Assembly: GCF_047495875.1 (NCBI RefSeq) | Contig: NC_092467.1 | Location: 30,845,066 to 30,909,065, forward strand | Direction of reading: 5' to 3' | Length of the DNA: 64,000 bases | DNA from: Pithys albifrons albifrons | Taxonomy: Eukaryota > Chordata > Aves > Passeriformes > Thamnophilidae | Shown: positions 1-11,040 of the stretch, piece by piece | How positions within the stretch are numbered: the first letter of the stretch is position 1 | Layout: each line of letters opens with the position of its first letter | Notes under the pieces: model-generated | What the model was told of the DNA's origin: nothing | What the model saw: only the letters and a program-made list of their open reading frames with translations | Databases searched by the model: none | Translations under genes and position numbers: made by a program

Positions 1-55
1 GGGGTTGGGGGGGCCGCGGGGGCGCGCGCGGAGGGAGCGGCGGGAGCGCGCGGGC

Positions 56-118
56 AGGTGCGCGCACACAGGTGCGTGCGGGCACACAGGTGTGTGCGGG
101 CACAGGTACTGCCATCCA
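56..118. repeat. Short GC-rich tandem repeat
   Basis: Three imperfect copies of a ~20-bp unit built on GGTGYGTGCGGGCACACA occur at the extreme 5' end of the window. The 1-690 stretch otherwise holds a GC-rich start, then AT-rich DNA without recognisable features. Confidence 0.6.
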
Positions 119-739
119 TCCGCCCCCCCCCCCCATCACGCACGGGAGGGGGGAGCACAGAGGACGGCGGGATGCGCCAGTCTAAATACAAAACCCTCAC
201 AAACTCATCTACAAAAGTTGTTGGGGTGTTACCATTTGAAAACCTCCGATCTGCATTTTGCAACCCTGCAGGAACGCAACGGGGATTATTTATTATTGTT
301 TCTCCTTATTAATTTAATTAAGTCTTGTTGGTGTAGCATTTGTTTTCCCCTCCCCATATTAAAGGAAATGAAGTCAACATCATTAAAAGGAGTGGAATAG
401 GCGTATGCCAAAGTATTTGTAAGAGCACGTTAAAAATATTCTAATATGAATTCCAGCTGTCCCACAGGCCGCTGGTAACTTTTCCGAAAAAATCCACCAA
501 TGCCACAAACCTGCTGCCATCGTTCATGGGCTGAATGCAAATTTGTGGCAACAAGGGGAAGCAACCTTCATTATTTCCTACAATCACACTTTTTAAATCA
601 AGTTAGCTAGGAATTTAAAAAGGCCTTTGGCATCGGCTTTGGAGTAGGGCTCGCTTGTGATATTTGGAATTAAAGGCAAATTGCACCAACCTCACCTGCT
701 CTGGGGAACAATTAAAACACCAGTGAGCCCAGCCCAGGG
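119..739. other. 5' flank, no recognised feature
   Basis: After a C run (125-133) the sequence becomes AT-rich. No splice-supported coding region, RNA gene or transposon is recognised. Confidence 0.5.
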
Positions 740-1248
740 TTGCATGGGGCAGGGGGCACAGCTGGGGGTGCTGTCCAGGAGCTGTGGGTGATGGGGTACC
801 TGAGTGCCGGGGTACCTGAGTTCCAGGAGATGTGTTTTGGGGTATCTTTGTGTACCTTGTGCAGGTACAGCCATGTCTGGGGTACTGGTGTGCATAGATA
901 GTGAATTATTGGGGTGTCTGAGTACTGGAGTACCAGTGTCCTGAGGTACTTGGGTGCCAGGGTCCTCAACTCCTGGGATACCTGTGTGTGTAACAGGGTA
1001 CCTGTGGGCAGGTGTAGCAGTGTTTTGGGGTACCTGTGTGCCAGGGTATTCATGTGCAGGTATGGTGCTATGCTGGGATACCTGTGTCCTGGAGTGTTTG
1101 AATGCTGGGGTACCTGTGTACCAGTTGTTCCTGTGTTTTTGGGTTCCTGTGTACTGAGGTTCCTCTGTACCAAAAGCACCTGTGTTTTGGGGTACCTGAG
1201 TGCTGGGGCACCTGTGACCCAGGGGTACCTGCCTAATGGGATACCCAA
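740..1248. repeat. GGGTACCTG minisatellite (~16-17 bp unit)
   Basis: About 500 bp of diverged tandem repeat, with unit roughly GTGCTGGGGTACCTGT. The GGTACC core recurs many times with single-base variants, and spacing is mostly 16-17 bp or multiples. Long ORFs on both strands (for example 692-1557 minus, 914-1411 plus) are by-products of the repeat. Confidence 0.85.
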
Positions 1249-2589
1249 CCCCACCCTGCCACGGCTTCCAAGTAAACTTCCTAACTGCCATAAAACCGTC
1301 TTAAAGGATGAGGTGAAGAATGGAGGGCCTGGCAGGAGCAAAGGGTCATCCCTGCAAAACAGAGTGTCTGGCTGCTGCCTCCTTTGCACGCTCATGGGTG
1401 GAGGGCACTGAGAGCACTGGTCTATACAGGTGAGAACAGACTCCCCTACAGTGTCCCATCCTGGTGTCTCAAAAGAGCAGCACTGCTGCAAGAAGGGTAA
1501 ATCAGCTTCCCTGGAGTCTCCATGGGACAGGGAAGCCAGTTGGCTACAGCCACTCACTCCCTACACTCAGGTGTACAGCATCCTTCTCTGCTCTATATGC
1601 TTCTCCTTCACTTACCCATTTTCCAAACCTGCAAGGGCCAGGATTTTCCATGGAGACTCAGTGTTCTCTCTGTGTTGCACATGCAGGAGGGCCTGCCCAC
1701 AGGTTTCCTTTGCCAAGCAGGGCAGAAGTCACTTGCACCAAAGTTTGGAGCTCAGCAACACTAAAAATCTTGAGATACTTCTTGAATTTAATGGCAGGGG
1801 AGGGAGGAATTTTTTAAATCAGAGTTTGATGCTGCAGTGCAGCAGCAGCAAACAGTTTCAGACTTGTGCCCTGTGTGCTGCATTATTGTTGGGGGGCTTA
1901 TCCCAAATTTTATTAGCTGTGTAAGCATCTCTGGCTGCATGTGACTGTCCTGCTCTTAGGAGTGACTCCTCCCTTGCTCAGCAGTGCAAGTCTCAATGCC
2001 AGACTTGCAGCTGGTGGGATTCAGGCATTCCTGAAACTTCTTCCCTGCAACTCTGTTCTAACACTGGGTGTAGCCAAGGGGACCCAGCAGAACCTACTTT
2101 GGGATAAAATTGCCATAGATTGTGTCAACCCCTGAATTATAGTGACGCCAATAGTACTTTTTATAGTGATTTACCTTTTTTCTCTACTGTTAAAGGATGC
2201 AATGGGAAATAACAGGCAAAACCTCTGCAGGGCCTAACAGGCATGGTGGGGAGAGGCCAAGCTGTGGCCCCAAGCTGTAATACCCAATTTCACTAGTTCA
2301 GAGGACCCCTTGATTTTAGGGATTTGATTCATGGGTTGTGGGAACAGCGCTGGGACAGCGGGGTACTGCAGTCACTGCACCCGGCTGGCACAGAGCCCCT
2401 CTGCTGCAGGGCTGGGAGAGCCAGAGGCTGCCCGAGGATCTGGGAGAGCCGGAGGCTGCCCGGGGGTCTGCATCCCACTGCCAGGGAGGATGCTGCGGCT
2501 CCAGCACCGCGCTCGGGAGCATGTAACCCCCCACTAGACACACACATATAGCGATAGGGATAATGTATGTGGATACGCACATGTACATG
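1249..2589. other. Upstream flank, no recognised gene
   Basis: Moderate GC, unique-looking sequence. Short ORFs overlap in several frames without recognisable protein similarity. From about 2340 CpG content rises toward the upstream island, with a local direct duplication of GAGAGCCRGAGGCTGCCCG (about 2418-2462). Confidence 0.5.
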
Positions 2590-2896
2590 CGGATTGCAGC
2601 GGCGGTGCATGCAGCTGCTGGCGGGCAGGACCGCTCTGGGCGGGAGAGCTCGGGGGTCCCCCGCACCCCCCTCTGCGGAGCCGGGCCCGGGAGGCGCTGC
2701 GGGGAGCGGCGGGGGCGGGCGCGGCGGCTGCCAGGTGCCCCCCTCCCTCCATCCTTCCATCCCTCCCGCCCTCCGCGCCGCCCCCGCCACTTTTACTGAG
2801 ACTTTATTTTGCGGCGGGGGTCGGGGGGCGCCGGCTCTCCCTTGGATTTCTCGCCCCCCTCACCCTTTTCGTTACTTGTATTTTTATATTATTTTT

Positions 2897-2916
2897 GGGG
2901 GGGGGGGGGGGGGGGG
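2897..2916 (+). repeat. Run of 20 G
   Basis: An uninterrupted G homopolymer within the upstream CpG block. It can form G-quadruplex structure and its length may be uncertain in the assembly. Confidence 0.9.
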
Positions 2917-3095
2917 AGAGGGGAAAGGAGGGGAGTTGTGGCTCCGAGCTGCCCAAAACCTTCCCGCTCTCCGCATGTGCGTGATTTAGAGTGACAGACT
3001 TGCGAGCCGGGGCTGGAGCAGCGATAAATCAGCCCTTCGCCGGCGCGGGGTTACCGGGACTCGCCCAGCGCCGGACGGAGACTGCGGCAAAAGAC

Positions 3096-3160
3096 AGGGG
3101 GGAAAGGGAAAAAAAAAAGAAAAAAAAAGGAAAAAAGTAAGGAGAAAAAAAGGAGGAACT
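3096..3160 (+). repeat. Purine-only tract
   Basis: An A- and G-rich stretch with long A runs, nearly devoid of pyrimidines (only TA and CT interruptions near its end). It sits in the upstream CpG block. Confidence 0.7.
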
Positions 3161-3559
3161 AGAAAAATATACGGAAAACAATTATCAGCCTGCGGGCCGG
3201 CAGAGCGAGCGGCGGGGGTTGCGCGGGCGCGGAGCGGCTGGAGCGGCCCCGGGCTGTGCTGCTCCGGAGGTTTTTTCCTTTCCTGGTTCTTTCCTTTTCT
3301 TTTTTCCCACCTTCTTTTACGTTTTTGGTTGTTTTATTTTTGTTCCTTTTTTCTTTCCTTCTCCTTTACGTTAGATGAAAATGGCTACCAGTGACTTGGC
3401 GAGCGTATGGAAGGCAGAGCTGGCAGGTTGCGAGATTTATTTATTCCTTCTCTCTCCTCCCCCAAATAATCAAGAGCCAGACCAAAATCAGACAGCAAAC
3501 TTTAAAAGCTTTGCTTTAATTCTTTGCCCGTCACCCCCCTCCCGTATTTTCTGTCCCCC

Positions 3560-3785
3560 CCACCCCCGCGATGCGGTGCCAAGGCTGTGCTGGAGGGGTG
3601 GCCCGGAGGACCGGGAGCTGCGACGCCCATCGCCGTCGCCCACGCCGGGCAGCGGCTGCTCGGAGAGGGGCAGAAATCGGGCAAAACCGGGCAGAAACCT
3701 CCGGGCTGCGAAACCCCTCGGCGAGTAAAAATGGTGTCTCGGAGCGGGCGGATGCTGCGGCGGACACTGAGCTCCCGCGTAGGGA
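3560..3785. promoter_or_regulatory. Second small CpG cluster upstream
   Basis: A short CpG-dense stretch separated from the previous block by ~280 bp of AT/CT-rich DNA, ending abruptly at a T-rich run (3790-3830). It is probably part of the same upstream island. No gene is visible in it. Confidence 0.35.
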
Positions 3786-3789
3786 TTAT

Positions 3790-6700
3790 CCACTTTTTTT
3801 TTTTAATTATTATTATTTATTTTTATTGTCATGCCACAGAACTACAACTGTACGTGCAAATAAAAGCGAGAGCTCACGGATACCGCTTTCCTTCCAGCGA
3901 GGACTGAGTAGTTAATCCAATAAGTATCTGTATTGTTCGGGGCGGTGTGTGTGTGGGGGGGGAGGCAGTTAATCATGTATCGCAATGTATGGATAATATA
4001 TATGAATATTAAAGTGACGTGGGGGAAGAGTCTCGGCGCGGGGGCTCCTTTCGGGGGAGAGGACAAAGAAGAAAGTGGAAACAATCTTTTAAAATATTTT
4101 CCATTCATAAAAATGGCAGAGGGCTTATCCACCAGTCTATTTCTGCGTCTGACTGAACAGCTAATGCGTTATTGCCAGCTTCAAAAGATAATTGTAGTGT
4201 CGGTAGAGACCTAATAATACAGTAGCACATGTAATTTTAAACAACACCTCATTGTTTATTGGGATGTAACTTTCCCAAAGTTTATTTGTAGCATTAAGAG
4301 ATTTTTAAGTGCAGAACAAATTGCAAATGAGCAGCTGTGGGGCGATGCGCGGTTTGTGTGGCTACAAGAGTTTCTATATTTAGTGACAATATGAATCTGA
4401 AGAGGATAAAAAAATAGAATATTTTTAAGGAAATGCTTATTTCCTCCTGGAGAGGGGGGGAGCTGGGTTGGGGGATGTCCTGGCTCAGCTTTTCAGTTTT
4501 CTGAGGGAGAAATAATACAGTCTGTGTGTCTCTGCGAGCTTCACGACCGTACGTACACCTGCTCCACAGGCTCAGAAATAACCTTTTCATCCAAGAACTT
4601 AAGGAAGGGGTCGGGCATACGTACGGGGCGGTGTCATGATTTATGTGCTTTTCCAGGAATCCAAATAAAACTGTAGCTGAGCATGTCCCTTTGTAAGGGG
4701 CCACCTGTGCATCGTGCCTGGTTGTTCCGGGGGTTACCCTATGGAAATCTTCCCAGCCCAGTTTAGAAGTTAACACAACAGTCGGGTGAGCAGAGGATGG
4801 TCTCACCTTCTCCCTGCTGTTAGGAGAGGAAAGCAGTGACTGTGACAGGCAGCCCACACGGATTACACTTCTTTTTTTTTCTTCCTTTTTTTTTAAAGAA
4901 AAACTTATTTCCTGCAAAAAAAAACAAAGCAGCCTCTCCACAGAGATCCAGTACCAGCATACCAGCACAGGGTGCTCAGCTCAGGGATCTATATTGCCAG
5001 GGCTTACAATGCGGCAGGTCAGTGAATTACAGTAATAAAGACTTTAAAAAAAAAATTCAGGTGCTGAGACGAACACATTTCTTTCTCTATTCCAAAGGAG
5101 CCATAGGCATTGGGAAAGGCAGAGCAAGCAAAAGGGACCGAGTGTGCTTCAATCTGTGATTTTTTATGACATCTTTTAGGCAGAAACGTTGGGTCTCGTG
5201 CAGGTGTGAGGTTTTGCAACCAACGTTTTCACATTAGATACAGCACAATTGTTATGACTCATTTCTTGCACATTATGAAGTTGTCTATCAAATTCTAGAA
5301 GGTAGAGAAGTGAAAAGTTACTAATCTTGATGGAAGAACATTACTTGTTAGTCCCTAAAGTTTCATTTAGTTCAAAGTTTGTAGGCTAAGAAGTGGGTGT
5401 TTATAAACTAGCTGTGTTAGAAATGCCTGTCCTTCCTATGAAGAATATAGAACTTACCACCTTTTAAAGAATACCTAATTTAGGGCTAGAAGAGGTATTT
5501 TTAATAGCAGAAAAGAGACAGTTAGCAAAACTTCGATGGAAATCTTTCCTGCTCTATATCCAAGAAGAAAGTGATCAGACTTCATGTGTGCTATGGGGCA
5601 GCAGGGCTAAAACTACTTCATAAAAAAATATTGTGGAAGAGATTTGCAGATTAATTTAGTGCCAGAAAAGCAGTAATAAACGTGCACCTGTTACTGTGCC
5701 CTCCTAACCAGCCCGTCTCTAAACTAGACACAAAGTTGTCTGAGTTTGTGTCTGAATAGGCCACTCAGATTATTATTTTTTTGCTTCTCAAAACTTTAGC
5801 ATAGATAAGAAATGTGAAAAAAATTACTTAGTAGTGAATCAGAGTGCTAGTTTGATTTTCATTTATTTATTTATTTGGGGAAATAATGCCCATCTCATTG
5901 TGAAAGTTACAGACTCTAGATAAAAGCCTGCAGCAAAGGGCAGCAGGGAATGCATGTTAATGAGGGCTATAAGACCATTGCTGGTTCTAAGCAGTGTAGG
6001 TGATGTTTAGTATTGGTATTAATATCCCTGTTTTGTCTCAGACATAATTTTTCTTTATCACATACCTGTTTGTCTTACCTGAAACTTTACAAAGTCCAGT
6101 CAGCAATTCTTAAGGTTTATTTTTCACACTCTGCATTGAATCTCAGCTTTTATATTCTGAGCGAACTCTGAATGGAAAATGTTCTTATATAAAAGCAGTG
6201 ACAAAAGACTTAACTTTCCTTTTGAAAAACAGATTGCATAAATATGACAATGCATAGATATATAATATACCAAAATAAATAGTGTGTGTATGGGTGTGTA
6301 CAGGCATATAAACATTATTTGCCACACCATGTTTATACCACTCTTGCGCAAACTTTATCAAGCGAAATTTTCATCGAGGCGTTCGAGATTAGGTCCAAAG
6401 TGTTTATGCCAAACTGCCTGATAAAACATTGGATTTAGGACAACGGCAGTATCAGTTCTGTGTGCTGTAATCACTCCGTATCGTCGGAGGATGATTTCGT
6501 ACCATTGTGAGAGGTGCCCATCAGCTTCCAGCAGCGATAACACCACAGAGATGTGTACAAATAAAATATATCTGAGGACAACTGAAACTACTTGCATCTT
6601 TCCCAGTTGTGAACGGAGGATTTATCCAGCTGGATGGTGGCATCAGCATGGTGGGAAGGGATTTTTAGGTGCTTGCTGGCCCACAGAGTGGTTCAGGTCT

Positions 6701-7539
6701 GTCACAGGACAGGACCGACAGGCACTGCTCAAACCCATTAGTAAATCACAGCAGGCTTAATAAACTGCATTCACTTTCACAAGGAACTTTCACTTTGAGG
6801 TATATTTCTGTCTTTCAAGTAAATCCTGCTTGCATAGCAGTTTTTAGGTTAAAATAGCATTACCATTTATTTTTGCTCCCCATAGAAGATCTCCAGCAAA
6901 ACAAAAGGGGAAACACTGCCTCTCCCGCCTCTCTCTGTTCTCTTGCTTCCTTTCTGCAGCCTGCACACTTTTGCTGGGAAGTTATTTCTTCTGCAATGCA
7001 TTTCGCAATGGACTCGAGACCCTGTGGAAATACAACTCTGCAGGCATTTCTGCGATGTGCTTGGCTCAGGAGCCAGCACCCCACATACGGCCGTACCAGG
7101 CAGCGATGCCACCAGGAATTCATGGTTAAAGCAAGAGTTTTCATAGAAATGAAAAACACTGATCAGTTTTTAGTGTAGTTATTCCCATTTGCCCTTAGCA
7201 CAACTATTTAATTCCCACACTGTGGTTCAGGCGAAGCACCTATGGCCCAGACCCCAAATTCTGGTGCAGCTGCCTTCATCTGTCAGATAGGGACTGCAGC
7301 CCCTACTCATCCTCCTCTGCTTTCCTTCTGGGAATCATGGCAATACTGCGTGCAAAACAAAAAACCATTATTATTGACATGTATTTAGCGGTGTAAGGTG
7401 AGAATTTCCACCAAACTGATTACCCTGCTTATTAAAGGTACTCCCTGTAATTTGGAACCTGGAGGTTGAAAGTTCTGCCCACATGCTCTCCCGTTTAAAG
7501 GCAACACAGTGTTCGCACCAGTGTGGTATTTATTTATTG
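3790..7539. other. AT-rich upstream flank, no gene
   Basis: Mostly unique AT-rich DNA with simple runs (T and A runs at 3794-3805, 4869-4897 and 4916-4926; ATTT repeats at 5861-5876). No open frame has recognisable homology. Low density of transposon remnants suggests it may contain conserved noncoding elements, which cannot be shown from one sequence. Confidence 0.5.
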
Positions 7540-7615
7540 TAGAACCATGGAATGGCTTGTGTTGGAAGAGACCTTAAAGATCACCTAGTTCCAACCCCAC
7601 TATGATGGGCAACTA
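7540..7615 (-). mobile_element. CR1 LINE 3'-end fragment
   Basis: TAGAACCATGGAATGGCTTG followed by GTTGGAAGAGACCTTAAAGA and TTCCAACCCC is the reverse complement of a CR1 3' terminus. Only ~75 bp are recognisable, truncated at 5' as is typical of avian CR1. Confidence 0.85.
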
Positions 7616-8447
7616 TATTGCATCAGGATTTGGAGCCTCCAAACTAGAGGAGAAAAATCCCATTATGCTCAGTTCCCTGTGTACATGTGGAATAATAAAA
7701 CAATATCTTCCCTGGAAGAGAGTCTTACAGAATACTCCCATTTTTGGTGTCTTTGGAATATTATTGATGTCATGATGGATGGTGGGACCAGGTTAGGCAT
7801 GGCACTAACCTACAGCTCCTCCATGACATTTCTGCTGGGGTTTTTAGATAATTCCATAGCAGAAACACCTGGGCATTGATTTCCATCAATCATACTCAGG
7901 TCTTTTGGAGATGTGAGTCAGCAGCATGTGGCTCTAAGGTCTTGATGGAAAGCGGATCAGGATCGAGCGCCAGCAATTTCAGACGGGCTTCTGTCTGTCA
8001 CTGGGGTGAAGCTGCCCCCAGAGCAGGCGAACAGCTACAGTGGCTCTCCCAAAGCCACCAACACCACTCAGGGCCCTGAAGAGCCGCGTTGTCCGGCTCA
8101 GGCCTTTAATGATTGCTGCTGTGTGCTAACAGGCCATACCACATATAGACCGGCTATTGTCAGCGCTGATCCTTGTCCAACTGACGGGCTATTCAAAGCG
8201 CTTCTCAAGCCTCTCCAAAATCCCAGCTTGTTCTACCCCGATGACAGCCATCCCTCCCATTCGGAGTTTTCTTTGTACGCTTGATAACATGGTGGAAATC
8301 CCTTATTATGCTTCTTTTAATAATGCTTTCACATGGCAAGGGGACATGATGTTTTAATTTATGCAGTACACATCATCCTTCGACAATTTGCTAAGAGGAG
8401 CCCTTGCGACCTAAGCCTGCGCCGAATAACACAAGTTTATGCAAAAC
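7616..8447. other. Upstream flank, no recognised feature
   Basis: Unique sequence with short ORFs in overlapping frames only. I recognise no gene or repeat. Confidence 0.45.
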
Positions 8448-8530
8448 CAGTGGTTTCCAACCTGTGGTCTCCAGACCGCTGGGAATCGGCGGGCTCCTTC
8501 CGAGGGGTCACCAGGAGGTAACCAGGAAAG
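8448..8530 (+). mobile_element. Possible hAT transposon terminal remnant
   Basis: CAGTGGTTTCCAACCTGTGG followed by TCTCCAGACCGCTGGGAA resembles the terminal region of old hAT-family elements (CAGTGGTTCYCAACCTGTGG type). The second terminus is not clear, so the element is truncated or too diverged. Confidence 0.4.
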
Positions 8531-9199
8531 CGGAGCCGCTGCCGGGAGGTTCAAACGTGCCGCGTATGAATCCGTGCTGTCACCAGCACAGGTCTGGGGC
8601 TCCCAAACTGGAAACTGAAAATCACTATCTCAGGGTTTTTACTTTTTTTTTTTTTGTCTCTCTACTCAATACACTGCAGCTGCAGCCTCTGTGTCTTTAA
8701 ATACCTGCTCCTGTCGATTAAAAGCAGTAAAATCAGAGGGGTAACCACACTACTCCTTATGAGTTAAGTTGTGTGAGTCAAAGTCTCACTTTGTTGTCAA
8801 AAAATAGTAATTAACCTTCAGATCCACTTGCTCTCCCCCCACCCCCCAAATTAATTTTGCAGTATTATCACGCATCTTGAGGCTTCCAGTTTTAAGCATA
8901 TAATGCTTCTGCTGTTAATGAAGTGGGTATCCACGATCAAGGGGAGATGAGAGCAACAGACAATTGTTTGTTTGCCTTTATTTCTCACGCCCTTTGAAGG
9001 TTTTTCTTTCTCCTCTGGGTTTTTTTGTTGTTTTGTTGTGTTTTTTTTAATTAAGTGACTTTAGCAGATTGTACCCTCGGAGCTGTGAATAATGGGGTTA
9101 TTCTACAAAAATGGCCAAGGCTAGTTAAGACACACAAAGCCAGGAAATCCTTTCAGGGATGAAATCAGGACTATTTTAGGGGTGCCGTGCAAGTTGGAG
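8531..9199. other. Upstream flank, no recognised feature
   Basis: AT-rich DNA with T runs (8642-8655, 9021-9050) and no recognisable gene or transposon. Confidence 0.45.
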
Positions 9200-9429
9200 A
9201 CTTTGCAGCTCGGCTGCTGCATTCGCTTCCAGGCACGGCCGCGCTGCGGGGACGATCGGTCCTCCCCCGCCGGGGGCTCGCCCGTCCGGGGGGAACCGCA
9301 CCCGCACCCGCACCCGGAGTGGAGGGGAGCGAAACGGGGGTGGGTTTCTGCAGAGCACGGGGGGTGCAAAGGTGTCCGTGCAATGGAGCGTGGGGGGTTT
9401 GCCAGTGCCAGGTAACTTTGCCCGTGTAA

Positions 9430-9738
9430 TAAAGAAGCTTTGCTGGTGCAAGGGACGGGGGTTCCCCGCGCCGGGAAGAGCTCCCCGTGCGGTGGGTGCG
9501 CACAGGGGAGGTACCTGTGCAAGCGAGGAGTCACCCGTGCAAGAGAGATGACCCGTGCAAGGGGGGTTATCCATGCGGGAGGGGTGGTTAGCCGTGAAGG
9601 ATGGGGATGGGGGTTACCCGTGCAAAGGAGCGGTTACCCGTGCAAGGGAGATGACCCATGCAAGGGGGGTTAGCCATGCGGGAGGGGTGGTTAGCCATGA
9701 AGGATGGGGGGGGGGGTGGTTACCCGTGCAAGGGTGCT
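9430..9738. repeat. CCGTGCAAG minisatellite
   Basis: Repeated GTTACCCGTGCAAGG, GGGGTTAGCCATGCGGGAGG and GGTGGTTAGCCATGAAGGAT modules form a higher-order unit of ~85-105 bp, with two clear copies at about 9545-9647 and 9648-9732 and degenerate copies before. Overlapping ORFs are repeat artefacts. Confidence 0.8.
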
Positions 9739-9928
9739 CGCAGCATCCCCCCCGCAGCCCTCCCATGCAGGACCCCCGCGGCTGGGAAGGGACTCGGCGG
9801 GGGCGGGACACACTGCGGGGCCGCCCGGCCTCGGGGGGGTGTGCGGGGGATGTCCGTGAGCCCCGCCGCCCCCCGGTGCGGGTCTGCTGTGCGAATCGCG
9901 GCGATTGCGGAAATAAGCGGGGGCGGGG

Positions 9929-10102
9929 GGAGGAGGAGGAGGAGGAGGAGGAGGAGGAGGAGGAGGAGGAGGAGGAGGAGGAGGAGGAGGAGGAGGAGGA
10001 GGAGGAGGAGGAGGAGGAGGAGGAGGAGGAGGAGGAGGAGGAGGAGGAGGAGGAGGAGGAGGAGGAGGAGGAGGAGGAGGAGGAGGAGGAGGAGGAGGAG
10101 GG
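9929..10102. repeat. Pure (GGA)n array, ~57 copies
   Basis: About 170 bp of uninterrupted GGA repeat runs from 9931 to 10100. It translates as poly-Glu, poly-Arg or poly-Gly on the plus strand and poly-Ser/Leu/Pro on the minus strand, but there is no gene around it. Such GGA arrays can form G-quadruplex/heptad and triplex structures. The absence of interruptions suggests a young, length-variable microsatellite. Confidence 0.97.
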
Positions 10103-10811
10103 GAAGAGGGAGGTGGGCGGGCAGCTGCCGAATCGCTCGTAACTTCTGCGAAGTCCCGGGCGCTGGGAGCCTACCCGGCAGAGCGGGGACAGACGTCGGC
10201 AGCGCCCGCGCCCCCCTGCCCCGGCACGCAGCCACCAAATTCCCCCAAAACCCACGGGAAAAAACCCCAAACCCAATACATCCCATCGAAGAGCCGGCGG
10301 CAGTTGGCTGCGGCGGGTTTTCCCTTCCGGTTCCCAACGGCCGCGAGTTGATTTTAGCCGTAAAAAAAAAAAATACAAAAAATCGCGGAAAAAAAATTAA
10401 GAAAGTGCCGCCAACCACCAGAGCCCGCAAAGTTTCTCCTGCACTGTTATCCGTGTCATGGCTATTATCCCTGCCCGTGGGACGCGGCGCCGCTTAAAGT
10501 CCTCTTTTTTTGTTGTTGCATTTTATCGCGATTCCCACGCCTTCGCAGCAGAGGGAACTCGCTATTGTCTGCGCAGCTCTGTGCGCGCGGAGGGAGCGCG
10601 GGCGCGCAGCGCTGCGCCGCCGCAGCTGCCTGGCTTTTTTTTCTTTCACCTTTTTTTTTTTTTCCGAGGGATTTGAGAAAACCGCTGAGCTTGACAGATT
10701 CCCCCCCTTCCCCCGCTCCTCCCCGCCCGTACGTGCGCGCCGTCTGGAGCGGCCGCGGCCGCGCACAAAGAAACGCGCCCCGGCGCGGGGTGTGACGGAC
10801 CGCGCCGGGAA

Positions 10812-10858
10812 CCAATAGGTGGGGCGGTGCCTCGTGACGTCACCGAGCCCCGCCCAAT
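10812..10858. promoter_or_regulatory. CCAAT / GC box / CRE / GC box / CCAAT promoter module
   Basis: Within 47 bp there are CCAAT (10812-10816), GGGGCGG (10821-10827), a perfect palindromic CRE TGACGTCA (10835-10842), CCCCGCCC (10848-10855) and CCAAT (10854-10858). These are textbook NF-Y, Sp1 and CREB/ATF sites packed tightly in a CpG island. The GC boxes are in opposite orientations either side of the CRE, so the module could fire in both directions. It lies 1.86 kb before the NFIA start codon and may drive an upstream NFIA first exon, an antisense noncoding transcript, or both (inference). Confidence 0.65.
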
Positions 10859-10913
10859 CAGCGCCGGGGTGGGTGTTGCGACGTTTGAACTCCCCCCGGG
10901 GGGGAGGGGCGCG

Positions 10914-11024
10914 CCTTTTTTTTTCCTTTTTTTCTCCTTTTTTCCCCCCTTCCTTTTTTATTTTTTCCTCCTCTTTTTATTTTTTCTCCCCTTTTTTTTC
11001 CTCATTTTTTCTCTTTTTTTTTTT
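10914..11024 (+). repeat. Polypyrimidine tract beside the promoter module
   Basis: About 110 bases are nearly all T and C with only three A interruptions. It starts 55 bp after the CCAAT/CRE module. The tract may form H-DNA or simply be low-complexity promoter sequence. Confidence 0.85.
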
Positions 11025-11040
11025 GCCTTTTCCGCCGAAG

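Larger units (their letters stand above)
2590..3280. promoter_or_regulatory. Upstream CpG-rich block (candidate distal promoter)
   Basis: This GC-rich, CpG-dense segment sits about 9.5 kb before the NFIA ATG and contains GC-rich boxes, a run of 20 G (2897-2916), and a purine tract from about 3096. It borders T-rich sequence at 3270-3370. NFI genes are known to use several first exons, so a distal promoter is plausible; no start codon here can be joined to exon 2 with confidence. Confidence 0.4.
9200..10900. promoter_or_regulatory. CpG island upstream of NFIA
   Basis: A GC- and CpG-rich region (interrupted by AT-rich bits at 10.36-10.40 and T runs at 10.50 and 10.64 kb) that contains a minisatellite, the GGA array and, at its downstream end, the CCAAT/CRE module. 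Long apparent ORFs on both strands here are artefacts of composition and repeats. Confidence 0.6.

Noticed and set aside
692..1557. 199- and 281-codon minus-strand ORFs rich in Thr, Pro, Gly and Tyr
   Set aside because: Both are read through the GGTACC minisatellite in different frames.
3375..3426. Alternative NFIA first coding exon MKMATSDLASVWKAELA with acceptor-like TTAG before it
   Set aside because: The only donor-like site (CAG|GTTGCG at 3427) is weak and would leave phase 1, which does not fit exon 2 (phase 0).
9555..10497. Long ORFs with poly-Glu, poly-Arg, poly-Ser or poly-Leu on both strands
   Set aside because: They are translations of the GGA array and minisatellite in every frame. 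There is no conserved protein sequence or splice logic around them.
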